Shown here: piece after piece, positions 22,853 to 34,473 of the stretch
Layout of the letters: each line of letters starts with the position of its first letter
How positions within the stretch are numbered: position 1 is the stretch's first letter
From: Bipolaris cookei
Lineage: Eukaryota; Ascomycota; Dothideomycetes; Pleosporales; Pleosporaceae
Assembly: GCA_002286855.1 (NCBI GenBank)
Contig: NRSV01000028.1
Span: 335,789 to 399,788 of the forward strand
Direction of reading: 5' to 3'
DNA length: 64,000 nucleotides
Notes under the pieces: generated by a model
Databases searched by the model: none
The model's input: the letters and a program-made list of their open reading frames with translations, nothing else
Told to the model about the DNA's origin: nothing
Made by a program: the position numbers and the translations under genes

Positions 22853-24550
22853 TCAAGTCATGAGCAATAGTATCTGGTCCCGTAGTATTCGTCTCTGGAG
22901 TGCATCCAAGAGGTCTTTACGGAACGCTCTGTTCGGTTCTGGCTGAGCATCTCGTCCGTCATTTGACCCTTCGGCTTGAGCACGTTCTCGCTCTTCAACC
23001 TCTCGGCTATGCTCTGTTTGCTCATACAAAACTCCTCTTGCAGTGGAGCTTGCAGACTTATCTTTTTTGTTTGGAGAAGCTACTCTTCTATTGCTAGCCG
23101 CTCTCAATATGGGTGGCGGAGGCGGAGGCGGAGGCGCATGTGACATGATGGGAGACGAGGCTCTAGAGGCGGTTTCCGATTCTATTGACGATTGATTGCC
23201 CACGAGAGAGGAAGCTATACCATGGCGTTGAGGATCATTAAAAGTAATTGACTGAGGGTACGTTGGTCTGTATTCGTTATGATTGTCTTCGTAATCATGA
23301 TCCCCCGGAATCGGGGCTTCTTGACTGCGTTGATGATTGCGCGATGTTGCTCCAGATTGAGGCATCTCCTTCTTACTCCTAACCTGAGGCTTTTGAGGTT
23401 CTGAGGGTTTTGACAATTGCCTTGTTCTATAACCAGGAGGGATAGTTCGTTCAGGACTTCCAACGGGTGATGCAGATCGGAGACGTATTACAGGAACTGG
23501 CGCGCCCTGACTACTCTTCTGACCAACAACTCTCCACCTTTGCTCCCCCTCTTGACCCATCCGTCCACGGTTCTTTTGTTTTCGGTGATAGCACCTCCGT
23601 GCTTCAGTCTCAGTAGCTTTAGGCTTCCACTCATAGACCTCAACTCGCCGCTTATCCCGTTCATCCGTCTCAGGCTGCTTCTTCCGAACTTTATTATTCC
23701 TCGATGTTTCTTCTCTATTCCAATCACGATTCATCTTTTCTTCCCTAGTCTCTTCCTCTAACTTCTTCCTCCTTGCTTCATCCAATACTTTCTCGATGAA
23801 ACATTTGGGTCTATATCCAACATCATGCTCGGCCTTGATATGCTTGTATGTATATACGAAGTGATCGCCAAGTCCAAAGGTTATGCCTGGTTTGGATTTA
23901 TACTTGGGCAGGCTACCGAATGGTGTGTCATCAGGACCTCTCTGCTGACGCGTTGGAGAGTTAGATGCACCGACCCTTCCTTCCCGAGCGCCTGGATGTC
24001 TTTGTTCGGCCCGAGACTGATGGTGAGATCTCGGGGCCTCCATTTTGTCACGATGCTGGGGATGATGGGATGTTTGGGCACTCTCCTTTTTCAGTTCCTG
24101 CCATGGGGTTTGATATCTACTTGTGCTGCTTGCTGGGCGATCTCTTTTTCTGTCTTTGCGATGCTCCTCGTGGGAACTATACTGATACCTACTGTGTGAG
24201 CTATCATAATGCTGTTCATGGTCTCTGCCGCGCGACCGGTTGCGATATTGATGCTGATGTCTCTCTCTTGACCCATCAGTCCGCTCATAGGGTGCATGAC
24301 TGTGACGTTGGTGACTCCTATCTCTCTTTCTGTGTCCTCGATACTCCTTCTTTTCGCCTTTTCGCCTTTCCTTCTCCTCCTTGTAACTGCGATAAAGCTT
24401 CACGCCCTCAGTCACAGCTTCAATAACGACTTGGGATGTACTTTCGTCGTGACGCTTGGAAATGATGTCTTTGACTGCGCTTTGCGCGGCCTTGCGAAAT
24501 TGGTCGTCGTCAGGCATAGGAGGTCCTTGGTGTAGTTGCAAAAAAGACAT
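22853..24550 (-). CDS. Arg/Lys/Gln-rich, largely disordered protein of unknown function
   Basis: 565 residues from the ATG at 24550; another in-frame ATG at 24571 adds only seven residues. I do not recognise the family. The N-terminal about 70 residues look helical (FRKAAQSAVKDIISKRHDE, VVIEAVTEGVKLYRSYKEEKERR). A long Arg/His/Ser-rich stretch with many RD, RS and HR pairs follows. A short hydrophobic block with aromatic residues (ITFGLGDHFVYTYKHIKAE, about 220-240) may be the only folded core. Then comes a charged coiled-coil-like stretch (EARRKKLEEETREEKMNRD), a Ser/Pro-rich part, a run of eight prolines near residue 475 and a basic end. Composition suggests a nuclear or RNA-linked protein, which is inference only. 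The frame is long for its composition, supporting a real gene. Confidence 0.6.
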   Translation of the reverse strand: MSFLQLHQGPPMPDDDQFRKAAQSAVKDIISKRHDESTSQVVIEAVTEGVKLYRSYKEEKERRKGEKKEYRGHRKRDRSHQRHSHAPYERTDGSRERHQHQYRNRSRGRDHEQHYDSSHSRYQYSSHEEHRKDRKRDRPASSTSRYQTPWQELKKESAQTSHHPQHRDKMEAPRSHHQSRAEQRHPGAREGRVGASNSPTRQQRGPDDTPFGSLPKYKSKPGITFGLGDHFVYTYKHIKAEHDVGYRPKCFIEKVLDEARRKKLEEETREEKMNRDWNREETSRNNKVRKKQPETDERDKRRVEVYEWKPKATETEARRCYHRKQKNRGRMGQEGEQRWRVVGQKSSQGAPVPVIRLRSASPVGSPERTIPPGYRTRQLSKPSEPQKPQVRSKKEMPQSGATSRNHQRSQEAPIPGDHDYEDNHNEYRPTYPQSITFNDPQRHGIASSLVGNQSSIESETASRASSPIMSHAPPPPPPPPILRAASNRRVASPNKKDKSASSTARGVLYEQTEHSREVEERERAQAEGSNDGRDAQPEPNRAFRKDLLDALQRRILRDQILLLMT

Positions 24551-25217
24551 ATTAGGGGGTTTGAATATCAATATTACGGTACGTTTGGGAGACGTGAAGG
24601 GTAGTCTGTGAATGAAATTACGGCTAAAGCGTTGGTAGCCAACAGGATTTTGTTGTACGTGCTACACGCTGGCGATATAAAGACGTGCTAGGCTACAAAC
24701 GCAATTCCGAGGTCACGAACAAACGGTTCGTTGAAACCAATGTCACGGTAACAACTCGACGGTCTGGCCGTGTCTATCTTGGTTGAACTGCCTCAGAGTT
24801 GGGTGTTTCGCTGCATTGAACGCTGGTGGTAAGTGAACGATTGTTAGAAGAGAAACGTTTCATGGATCAAAAATAAACAGCTTGAATGAAGCGATAGGGC
24901 GAAGGCAATCGGGTACGACTGCGAAAGAATCTCGGACCACAATTTCGTTCCTGCATCCCATTTCCCAGACTATGATTATATATGCCGTGAGAGTATGTAG
25001 ATGTGCCAGGGTGAGGAATAAAATGTCCCCGTGAAGCCTCGTATTTCCTAATCCAATCCGGCTTTCAGATCCGTCTCAAAGGTTTTGTGTATTCCCCAAG
25101 CGTAAGACATAGAACGCCATGTGCTGCACGGTACAATCATGCAAGTTTCCCCCCCAGACCCTCCAATTATTACCATCCTCTATCATGATATCCGTTCTGT
25201 CCTCGTGCATTCGAATT
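24551..25217. other. Intergenic region
   Basis: Promoter of the Arg-rich gene and 3' region of the PGA2-like gene. Nothing else is visible. Confidence 0.55.
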
Positions 25218-25508
25218 CTACTCCTTCTTCTTCACCTCGCCCTTTGCCACCTTGACGCCTTTGCCGCGGAAGTCGTTCGCATCCGGCGCATCACTTTTTC
25301 CCAGGCCGAGTTCCTCGGCTTCTCTATCCAGTTGTTGTTTCTGCTTCTTGGCGGCTGCGTTGAGCAGATATGGTCGAATAAGGAGGTATCCTCCTACGAT
25401 GGCGATGATGCGAACCCAGCGCTGGGCGGTCATTTCCTCGAATGACTTGATTGAGTTGTTTACAAGCCTGTTCTTCCATTCGCCGACATTGTCGAGTATG
25501 TAGTCCAT
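25218..25508 (-). CDS. PGA2: PGA2-like membrane protein, protein trafficking
   Basis: 96 residues from the ATG at 25508. The frame is open to 25619, but that extension is Ser/Thr/Pro-rich and would fill the short shared promoter. The layout matches the small fungal Pga2 family: an N-terminal amphipathic helix (DNVGEWKNRLVNNSI), then WVRIIAIVGGYLLIRPYLL as the single membrane segment with the characteristic GGYLLIRPYL, then a cytosolic charged tail (KKQKQQLDREAEELG, ending in Lys/Glu repeats). In yeast, Pga2 is an essential ER/nuclear-envelope protein needed for transport and processing of Gas1 and alkaline phosphatase. The gene diverges from MHF1. Confidence 0.75.
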   Translation of the reverse strand: MDYILDNVGEWKNRLVNNSIKSFEEMTAQRWVRIIAIVGGYLLIRPYLLNAAAKKQKQQLDREAEELGLGKSDAPDANDFRGKGVKVAKGEVKKKE

Positions 25509-25848
25509 GACTGATGTATTGAGGGATGTATTTAGGAGCGACGTGTGCGCTGGGGGATGTTTTGCGAAAGAGGGTTTGTTACTGGTCGTTGTACTGTGGG
25601 CTGATGCAGGCGCAGACAAGTCGATGCGTCACAAAGATGGTCGAAAGGCGTGAGGATTTCAAGTAGAGGGAAGTTTCGATCAATGGACAAGTTGCGCGCG
25701 ATAAATCACTTAAAGCGTGGACCAGATGGCAGCCATGGGCGGTGACATGGTTTCTGCCATCCAGGCCCCACTAGAACCATGGACGCGTCGCGTCTGCCCG
25801 TCGCATTGCCAGAGTATCGCAACGGCTCCACACCCACATTTGTAGCAA
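25509..25848. promoter_or_regulatory. Bidirectional promoter, PGA2-like / MHF1
   Basis: 340 bp between divergent starts. By layout it must drive both genes; no individual site was resolved. Confidence 0.5.
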
Positions 25849-26373
25849 ATGGCGTCTAACGATGCCGCAGCAGAGCGCGAGGAGGTTAGAGACAGCCTGA
25901 TGCATCTATACCTAATTCATGTATTAACAAGATTGTAGCGGCTCAAGTCCGCTCTCTGGTACGCAATCGGCCAATTCGTTGACGACAAGTCTTTGGAAAG
26001 CGATCTGAATGCCACTCCGCAATTCATCGGTGCCTTGACTGAACTTGTCTATACTCAAATCGGTATGCCCTGATCCTTGGCCCTCCGAATCATATATCAA
26101 AGAGTTCCTAATGTACTCCTAGCAAACACAGCCCGGGATCTCGAAGTGTTCTCGAAGCATGCCGGACGTAAAACAATCAACTCAGACGATGTCCTCCTCC
26201 TTGGTAGACGCAATGAGCAGCTGCAAGCCATGCTGGAGAAGGAGCTAGAGGAAATCAGAGCTGCTGAAGGGAGACGGGCAGATGGACAACCAGTTGCTCG
26301 CGCACAACCAGCTGCCGCAGGAAAGAAGCGAGGAAGGCCTGCTGGCACGGGAAAGGGCAAAGCAAAAGCTTGA
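25849..26373 (+). CDS. MHF1: CENP-S / MHF1 histone-fold protein with AT-hook-like tail
   Basis: Exons are 25849-25884, 25939-26062 and 26123-26373 (136 residues). The third exon starts after CTCCTAG at 26122, which restores the conserved core. The histone fold runs from RLKSALWYAIGQFVDD through FIGALTELVYTQIANTARDLEVFSKHAGRKTINSDDVLLLGRRN, closely following the CENP-S pattern (Q-x2-N-x-A-x-DLE-x-F-x-x-HA-x-R-x-TI). MHF1 pairs with MHF2/CENP-X; the dimer supports the FANCM/Mph1-type helicase at stalled forks and joins the inner kinetochore. After the fold come an Ala/Gln linker and KKRGRPAGTGKGKAKA, with an AT-hook core (RGRP). The first exon codes only 12 residues. Confidence 0.92.
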
Positions 26374-26991
26374 TCAGGTCTGCAAATTATGACCGCATCT
26401 TGTGTACGTTTCCTAGGCGTTGAGGAGTTATGCTATGATACCCGCAGATGTAATTTCCAATAACGTGTATGATGCACCAGTTGTCCTCTGTAGCTCTGCA
26501 GAGTAGTGGAGAACGAGTGACTGACTGATTTGTTGATGCAGTTACCATGCGAGCGCAACATTTTGGTCTAAAAGCCAATAGGGGGGGAATCCTACACTCT
26601 ACAGCCGTGGTCGACGCCGGTGGACCAATCGTTTACGACCGAAGTCAGACTTTCTAAACTGTCAGCTCCCACATCTCTTCACCACCACTCCACCACAAAG
26701 ACCGAGTCTCGTGCAGACATGGACAAAACCCAAAACATCATTAAGCAATCGCAACCAAACAACTATGTCTTTGCCACGTCACGATGTTGTGTTCACCCGT
26801 ATGCTTTGTGTGTGCTTTGGTCTTAATCATGCATACAAAGGTGGTCGATTTCCTACCTACAATGCCATTTTCTCAATCATCAACTCTGGAAGCTGTTTCT
26901 CTTTTCGGGTATATTCTTCATTCTTTTTTTTTCTGTCAGCTTTTAGTTCCCTTATTTTGCCTACCTGCACCAATAGGCAAGCACCATTATT
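26374..26991. other. Intergenic region
   Basis: 3' region of MHF1 and 5' region of the next gene. Several small open frames at 26620-27274 overlap the start of the membrane-protein gene and lack support. Confidence 0.5.
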
Positions 26992-27687
26992 ATGGCCTTC
27001 ATCGATTTCGAGAATATGCCATCACCTGCCCCATCATACAGCTCTACCTTTGACTCGCAAGATATTTCGGATATGCCTCGACACATGGGCTTTACTGCAG
27101 CGCCTAATAACGGCATGCTATACTATCAATCTGCTAAATATGAACCACCGGCTTCAGCATTTCAACTATTGGAAAAGCGACAGCCAGAAGATGAAGGAGG
27201 AGCTCAAATCAAATCCGATTACTCGGATCCCAATCATCCGCAATTTGCAAACTCGGCTCCACCGGAATTTCTAGCGACACTTCCTCCACGTAGCCGCATA
27301 CCCGCAAAACGTGTCTTGATTCCTTGGGTACTGTTTGTAATCTTCTTCCTCACTACCATGTGGTATACATCCATGTTATTTGGTGCACGGTTCCTATCAA
27401 TTGTCCGACCAGTCCCACCGAGCTTTGCCGCACAGGAGATCACCGTTTATATTCATGGAGAATTAGTGCAGGGGACTGTATCAGTATCCACAAGACTCTT
27501 TGCCGCCCCGACAAGCACAACGACTTCTATTGCGCAGACGCCAAGTCCAACAAACCCTTTACCTATTAGTGGGAACGATGGATTGCCTGATTTAGGTAAT
27601 GAGCTTGGCAGGATATCATCAGATGTGGGGAGAAGTGTTGCCTCAGCGCCTACAGGCTTCGTTACAATCACGAGAGGGATACCTTGA
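26992..27687 (+). CDS. Single-pass membrane protein, unknown function
   Basis: 231 residues, single exon. I do not recognise the family. The first 100 residues are polar and Pro/Ser-rich. One strong membrane segment follows (VLIPWVLFVIFFLTTMWYT, about 107-125). Beyond it come IVRPVPPSFAAQEITVYIHG and a Ser/Thr/Pro-rich C-terminal part. With no cleavable signal peptide and basic residues just before the membrane segment (RSRIPAKR), the N-terminus is probably cytosolic and the Thr/Ser-rich part outside, which is inference. The clean frame with a single well-formed membrane segment supports a real gene. Confidence 0.6.
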   Translation: MAFIDFENMPSPAPSYSSTFDSQDISDMPRHMGFTAAPNNGMLYYQSAKYEPPASAFQLLEKRQPEDEGGAQIKSDYSDPNHPQFANSAPPEFLATLPPRSRIPAKRVLIPWVLFVIFFLTTMWYTSMLFGARFLSIVRPVPPSFAAQEITVYIHGELVQGTVSVSTRLFAAPTSTTTSIAQTPSPTNPLPISGNDGLPDLGNELGRISSDVGRSVASAPTGFVTITRGIP

Positions 27688-28540
27688 ACAAGACGTTTTG
27701 TTCGAAACTGCCCCACTGTAGGCGCCAGCACGACGCGTCATGGACTGCAGCCTCCTCAAAGGATGCAAAGAATAAATATGCTATTCCACTGAAGAGAGTA
27801 ATGGACGACGTCGACATTGGAGTCATGTACTTCTATCTTTTTGTTTTGTTATCTTCATTACCATTTTTTTTTCATTTCCGACACCCTTGGCGGGAATTCG
27901 CTGTCTATTTCTTCCGTTCAATCCCCATTTCTAGAATAAATTGGACGTGGAACGGCTATCGAGCCAGATTCTGCATATTGATGGCGAGTCACTACAGGAG
28001 CTTTCGTTTTGAAACAAGCACGAAACAAGTCGGCTAGCCCGTTCTGGCAGACTTGGAAACACTCGCTTCTCCACTATCATGAACATTCAATCTCGGATAG
28101 TACATATTGCATAATGGCGCACTACAACTTTACCACATGGAGTAAATTTGTTTCTTATTCTAGACAAGCCTCTAGCGTGTCGCGACTTGGTTCCTGTCAA
28201 AGCAATGTCGTTCCCGCACCCAGTGGCCAGGATAGTGCGAACTGTTGCCGCGAAGGATTCATGGCGGCTCGCCGTAGTCTTCGGAGATATACTATCCTGT
28301 GCAGGCGCCTAATTGAAGCAAAGGATCAGCGTTTGGACATACATAAAAGCGCTGGACAGTCGTCCCTCATCGATTTTTTCCATCATTCCAACGGGCCAGT
28401 CCTTTCTTTGAACACATTCACTCAGTTCCTTTTCTGCCACATTCATTCTTTACCTTACATTCCACCTTTGTGATCAGGCATCACCATCACACATTTGAAA
28501 TTTAAACATTGTACACAACTCTTATCCAAAACACGTCACC
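27688..28540. other. Intergenic region upstream of the LPMO gene
   Basis: 850 bp with the promoter of the LPMO gene. Open frames at 27684-28037 and 28009-28473 show no family signal. Confidence 0.5.
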
Positions 28541-29612
28541 ATGTTCACCAAGGCCATCTTCACGAGCGCTCTTCTCTCCGCCGTCTCGGCTCACCAGAAC
28601 CTCCACCAGCTTTGGGTCAACGATGTCACGCCCGGATATCAGGTCGGCATCCGGATGCCACCCTCCAACAGCCCCGTAGTCGACTTGACGAGCAACGACA
28701 TGGCCTGCAACGTTGGCGGCTCCAAGGTTCCATCTGGCGTCAAGACAATCGAGGCTAACGAGGGTGACAAGATCAAGGTCCAGTGGGATAACTCTGGGCA
28801 CCCGGGACCGATCACGCACATGCTGTATGGCCCCGTCGATGATGCTTCCCAAGCCACTGGTATCGGTGCCGGATGGTTCAAGATTGACGAAATGGACTTT
28901 GTCGATGGAAAGTGGGCTTCCGAGATCATGCAAGCGGCCAACATGACGCATGAATTCCCTCTTCCCACTGGCCTTGCCAGCGGCGAGTATCTGCTCCGTT
29001 CAGAAATGCTGGCACTCCACTCTTCTCAGACAAAGGGTGGCGCGCAGTAAGTTGATCTTCTCTTCACTTAGCATGTCTAAGCTAACACGTAAAAGATTCT
29101 ACATCGGCTGCATGCAATTGAAGATCAAGGGCACCGGCAGCAAGGGCTCATGCACACCTACCATTGAGCTTCCTGGCGCCTACAAGGCTGACGATGCCGA
29201 CATCTACATCCCCAACTACTACAACGGATACGTTGCTACCAACTACAAGGCTCCTGGTGGTGCGGTTGCTACTTGCGGTGGTGCTGGTGGCGCTGCTCCT
29301 CCCGCCTCCAACTCAACTGAGCCTGCTCCCTCTTCGATTGCCGACGAGGCTGCTGCCCCTACTCTCGCACCCACCGTCCCTTCTGGCAATGATACTCTTC
29401 CATCGGCTCCGGCCGTCCCCAGCACGTTCGCCACGCTCCCCAGCCCATCTGCTGGTGTTACAGCTCCCGCTGGTGCCGTGCCCACTGGCTCTGTCGGAAC
29501 TGCTAAGCTCTACTACCAGTGCGGCGGAATCAACTACAATGGTCCCACTGAATGCGAGGGCACTGCCAGGTGCGTCAAGCAGAACGACTTCTACTCGCAG
29601 TGCATCAACTAG
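28541..29612 (+). CDS. AA9 lytic polysaccharide monooxygenase with C-terminal CBM1
   Basis: Exons are 28541-29046 and 29096-29612 (340 residues). The signal peptide ends VSA-17, leaving His18 as the mature N-terminus, the first ligand of the copper histidine brace. The second His lies in HPGPITHMLYG and the axial Tyr in GGAQFYIGCMQL; YLLRSEMLALHS is the usual AA9 core. The enzyme oxidatively cleaves cellulose or related glucans outside the cell. A Pro/Ser/Ala-rich linker (about 230-305) joins it to a C-terminal CBM1 (YYQCGGINYNGPTECEG, then CVKQNDFYSQC), the fungal cellulose-binding module with three exposed aromatics. Length and domain order are normal. It points to a fungus living on plant cell walls. 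Confidence 0.96.
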
Positions 29613-30666
29613 AGGAATTGAGATGGCACAATGCGCATGAGGAGACGAGAGGTGGTGGTGGTGGTGGTGAAAGAATTGTTGGTGTTCTTGTACATATAAA
29701 CTTACGTAGATGTTGATCTACAATTTTACTTTTGACATTATTGAAGTCATATGCGTTCCGAGTGACAAATCGATCCAGCGCCATTGTGCAATAAAAATAG
29801 CTAGATGGACTAGAGTTTGAAGCAAGAGAACGGGAAATGAGGAGGCGGTCGTGGCATAAGGTTGGGAAGAACAAAAAGCAACATCCCAGTATCCTCTGCT
29901 GAGGTGGTCGCCTGAAACACAGAAGGAAAGCGCACCGCGTGGCTGTTTGCTCAACAGGAAGGAGCGAGGCGTTGTATGTTTGCTGCAAGCTAATCGTCAA
30001 TGTGCGTGTGTGCATGTGTGTTCGTACTTGTAAAAGCAAAGCCATGTTCAAAGTACTAACGGCTGTCAAATACATATGTATGAGAGCGTTATATCGGTAG
30101 CGCGTCGTGTACCTGTGGCGTGCGTCAACGCCTGGTCAGCCTCGATTCGCAGACAGGGCGGGAGGCCAGCCGATGGCTTTGTTTCAGGTTAACCGCAGTT
30201 GTAACACCCTGGCTACCGTCTGAACAGCTGGCTTGAGGGGCGCATGCATATGCAGACAAAAGCCGCACCTGTCAGCAAAATTCATACAACCACACAGACT
30301 CAAGACGAATAGTCTTGATGTGACGCCGAGTCGCCGAAAAACAACGTTCAGTGGTTGCTCCTTTTCGTGGCTTTCGCAAAGCCCTGGCCTTCTAGGCCGC
30401 CGTCGCCGCCGCCGGGGTTGCTCCACTATTGTCCGTTCACTACCCACGTACCCCCCCATCTGCACAATAACCATTCACACTACCCCCGAACCCCTCGACC
30501 TCTTCGTTGAAAACCACCAAAATTAACTAACCCTTAATCTCTATTCTATACCCCTCACTGAAATAAAAACTAAAGAATTATCCTGCATAGACTGCAGTTG
30601 CCCTTCAAGTCGCTGTTCGGCACCACTCAATAACCCACACCGCCGGCTCTCACAAACATAATAAAC
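29613..30666. other. Intergenic region, LPMO to GYP5
   Basis: About 1 kb holding the LPMO 3' end and the GYP5 promoter. A short GGT run lies at about 29652-29669. No gene signal was found. Confidence 0.55.
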
Positions 30667-33600
30667 ATGGCCGACAACAGGCCGACAAGCTCACACAGTT
30701 CCGACAAGGACGCGGTACGCACTTCATATTTCCCTATCATGTATTTGTTTGATATAGCTAAGGCTTCGGTGTGCAAGTTTGCTAACTGCCGTGCGGCTAC
30801 AGGACAGTTTCGAGGACGCACCGGAAACTTCACCTCGCCCAGACTCGCCCTCTGAAAAATCACAGTCACGCTCGCGCTCATTACTCCAAAAGGAGACTCC
30901 CTCATCGAACGTACAAGAAATCAAGACGGATTCGACTGCACGTGCAGCACCAGCAGCCCCCAAAGGCAACAAAGACGACAGCAAAGACGACAGCGATGAA
31001 AGTGACGAGGATGATGAAAGTGATGGCAGTGACGAAAGCGACGAAACAGACGAGTCTGGTACAGGCAGCGAAGCTGAAGAACCGGAAAAGCCCACCAATG
31101 ATGTACCTGCCAAAAAGCCGCCCCTACCCAACAGAGTGTCAGTGACATCGGACATGGACGATGTATCTTTGGATGGTGGTGCGTATTCCCTCTCCGTTTG
31201 AAACAAACAACACCATGTGGAGACTGGAATGCCTGTATTTCAATGTCAGGAGTATCCATATCTCCCGACAGCACCTGCCAACTTGTGGCTTCCCCATGTG
31301 TGCCAGTACATGCTTCCCGATTCTGAGGCTGACCCACTGCAGACGGTGCAAAAGCTCCAGGCTCCGTGTCAAAAGCACCACTGCGAGACTCCCAAGACTC
31401 CACGGCTTCTATCCAAGGCCTCTCCGGAAGGATGTCTCCTGTCAAATTTCCTCCACCCCCCGCTCCGCCAGCCGCACCAGCCGCTTCGGCCGCGCCAGAA
31501 AAGCCACCAACTACATCCAGAAAACTTACTGGTCCTTTCGCGTGGCTGTCAAGAAATAGCACCAGCAAGAAATCCGAGTCTCCACCATCATCCACAACAA
31601 TGACGGAACGCAGAAACACAGGGGCTTCCATTGCGACCATCGGTAGCAATCCTGACCTCTCGTCGAGCAGGACCGAAGGTGAGGGCGAGACTGGTTCGAA
31701 CAATCGAACGAGCCAGGGAAATCTTCGGGACCGTTTCAAGTTTTTGCGCATGAGGGAGGAAGCCGGCATAACGATGGGTGACGAGACCAGCCTGAACGGC
31801 AATCCAACTGCTGTGGCGACCAGGCCGACTAGTGTTGGTCTTATCAGTCCACCCATCGTTCCTGAAGACGAGCCAGGAAGTCCACCAGCACTTACGAGAC
31901 AACCTACTATCAATCCAAAGCTGGCCCCTGGAACTGCATCTGGATTTGCTGCTGGCCCAGCGGGAGATGCAGCTGAGCCTGTAGATTGGGATCTTTGGCA
32001 GTCTGTGGTTAATGAAGGACCAGCTGCCATTGCCCGCACTAGCGCAGAGGAACTCAACCATGCCATTGCAAATGGAATTCCCCAAGTCATCCGAGGTGTT
32101 ATTTGGCAGGTGATGGCGCAAAGTAAGAACGAAGAGCTCGAGGTCACGTATCGAGAACTCGTAGCCCGTGGTACAGATAAGGAACACATGAGCCTTAGCA
32201 CACCCAACCTTAGCGGCGGACAGACAAACGGGAATGGGAAGGAGTCAGTTGCTTCTTCATCCTCGTCAGTTCACTCAGACTACTCGAGCCCAGCCACTAC
32301 GACAGGAAGCACAAACGTACCACCGGCCTCGCCGCCACTCACCGCAGACAACTCCGAAGACCCCATCAAGGTACAGGCAAGAGTGGCTGCTGAAAGAAAG
32401 CAAAGCGCTGCCGCCATCTCGAAACTGGAAAAGGTTATCAAGCGTGACTTGGGTGCGCGTACAAGCTACTCAAAGTACGTCATGGCGGCTGGTTTACAGG
32501 ATGGCCTTTTTGGTATTTGCAAGGCTTACGCTTTGTACGACGATGCCGTTGGCTACGCCCAGGGCATGAATTTTATCGCCATGCCTCTACTTTTCAACGT
32601 AAGTTTGAATGTATGCTTCCCTTGTTAAATTGCTGACTTTACAAGATGCCTGAAGAAGAGGCTTTCAGTCTTTTCGTAACGTTGATGAACAAATATGGCC
32701 TCCGGGACCTATTTGTACATGACATGCCTGGACTCCACTTGCATCTCTACCAGTTTGAACGCCTCCTCGAAGACTTTGAACCTGCTCTCTACTGCCATTT
32801 GCGCCGTAGGGATGTAAAGCCTCAGCTCTATGCCACGCAATGGTTCCTTACGCTATTCGCATACCGTTTCCCGCTACAGCTAGTCCTACGCATTTACGAT
32901 CTGATACTCAGTGAAGGTCTCGAGTTGGCCATTCTGAAGTTTGGCATTGTCCTGATGCAGAAGAATGCTGAAACACTGCTAGGCATGAAGGATATGGCAA
33001 CACTCACGACCTTCCTGAAAGAGCGACTGTTTGACGTGTACATTGACAAAGCCCCTTCTGCAAACTCGATTCTTGAGAACGGCTTCTTTGGTTCCACAGC
33101 AGGTATCGACAAGGAGATTTACCGCGCTGACACGCTTGTGAAAGATGCTGTCGCTGTCAAGATTGCACCTGAGACACTGAAGCAGTATACTGCTGAGTGG
33201 AAGGAGCAACGACGGATAGAAAAGGACCGCGAGACTGAGCTCGTAGGGCTCAAAGAAAAGGTTGCTTCTTTGGAACAAAAGGTGCGGTCGTTGGAGCATC
33301 GAGCCGAACAATCGGACATGGAGCACGTTCAAGTCGCCTCTGAGCTCATCAAAACCAAGGTCGAGAATGAAAACCTAGAAGAAGAGAACGAGACACTGAA
33401 GACAAAGGTGCAAGAGCTCCAGAAGATTGTTGATACACAGCCTGCAGAAGTCGAAGCACGGCTGAAGCACGAGATGGAGACTGTTATGCAAAAGAACATT
33501 GTTGTTCACAATGAGAACCGTAACCTGGAAGATGCAATGGCCGAGATGGAGAAGGAACTGGTGGATGTCAAGATGCAATGGGCTACGGTAAGGCCACTAC

Positions 33601-33706
33601 AGCTAGGTTGAGTTGGAGACACAGCTAACGAAACATCTAGATCAACGAAGAACACGAGGTACTCAAACAAAAGTGGAACAACATCTCACAGATGATGAAG
33701 AAGTGA
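30667..33706 (+). CDS. GYP5: TBC-domain Rab GTPase-activating protein (Gyp5-like)
   Basis: Exons are 30667-30714, 30803-31178, 31343-32598, 32646-33587 and 33641-33706 (895 residues; yeast Gyp5 is 894). The acceptor at 31342 is the one that enters the long frame without a stop. An acidic Asp/Ser/Glu-rich region (about 75-105) and a disordered Pro/Ser-rich region precede the TBC domain (about 384-665). The domain starts GIPQVIRGVIWQVMAQ, has the catalytic Arg finger near residues 506-512 (IKRDLGART) and the Gln finger in GYAQGMNF, and ends in the ILKFGIVLMQ region. A Ser-rich loop of about 75 residues splits the early TBC helices. A coiled coil follows (about 745-870, many E/K/L heptads). Gyp5 acts on Ypt1/Sec4-type Rabs in ER-Golgi and polarised secretion. 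Confidence 0.92.
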
Positions 33707-34473
33707 GCCCTGGATTTTGGGCTCTACGTATGCATCCGAGGCCAGCTGTTGGGCACCAGATCTATTCCACCGCGTCGATCGCCCCTTGATTCGTTTCTAA
33801 TGTCTATATAAACACATTTGCCCTGCCTGTCACATAGCGTTGGCAGGGTCCCGTATGGTGTTCATCTTGTTCGGGCGATGTTGGATTCGCAACAGACGGG
33901 TGGTCCGCATCGCCCACATCCCTTTTACATAAAGAAAGGCAGTGCCTGCAGTTCGAGCATGGAGGGAGTTGGATAGCCTGCATGAGTATAGGAGCAGGGG
34001 TTTGGGAGTTGCTACAAAGTGAACTGGTGGCATAATACGTCTATCTCTGCAGACGCACGGCGTATCTTACGGTATTACTGAAGTGTTTGCTTGTAGCGTC
34101 CTATGGCCTGGCGCATGTGTTGACTAGGAATCATCAATGGAACGAAAATATACTTTCAAAAATGCAAGATACAATATGCAGTGACTGTGAACGATCAACA
34201 GACGGCACGTGGTTGGCTCTCTCAATGTGCCTTCACTTGCAGTCGCTAGAGGGCTAGAAACTTGGTTCGGCTAATTTGGCACTAGCGTGTACTAAGGCTG
34301 CGCCCGACTCCTCTTCTCCCTCGCCGCAAAGATTCCTGCGACCTGCACAGACAGCTACGGCGCGACCAACTCAGCTGCCGTATTTCTTGCCTTCGCCATT
34401 CCACATCTTGTTTTTCCTGTCCCTGCATCTTCTTTGACTTTACTACTAATACTCTGGTAACGCGCAGCCTGCC
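33707..34473. other. Intergenic region, GYP5 to KH protein
   Basis: About 770 bp; nothing beyond expected transcript ends and promoter was seen. Confidence 0.55.

Noticed and set aside
28009..28473. 154-codon open frame before the LPMO gene
   Set aside because: There is no domain or signal peptide, its Ser/His/Arg-rich composition looks random, and it sits in the LPMO promoter.
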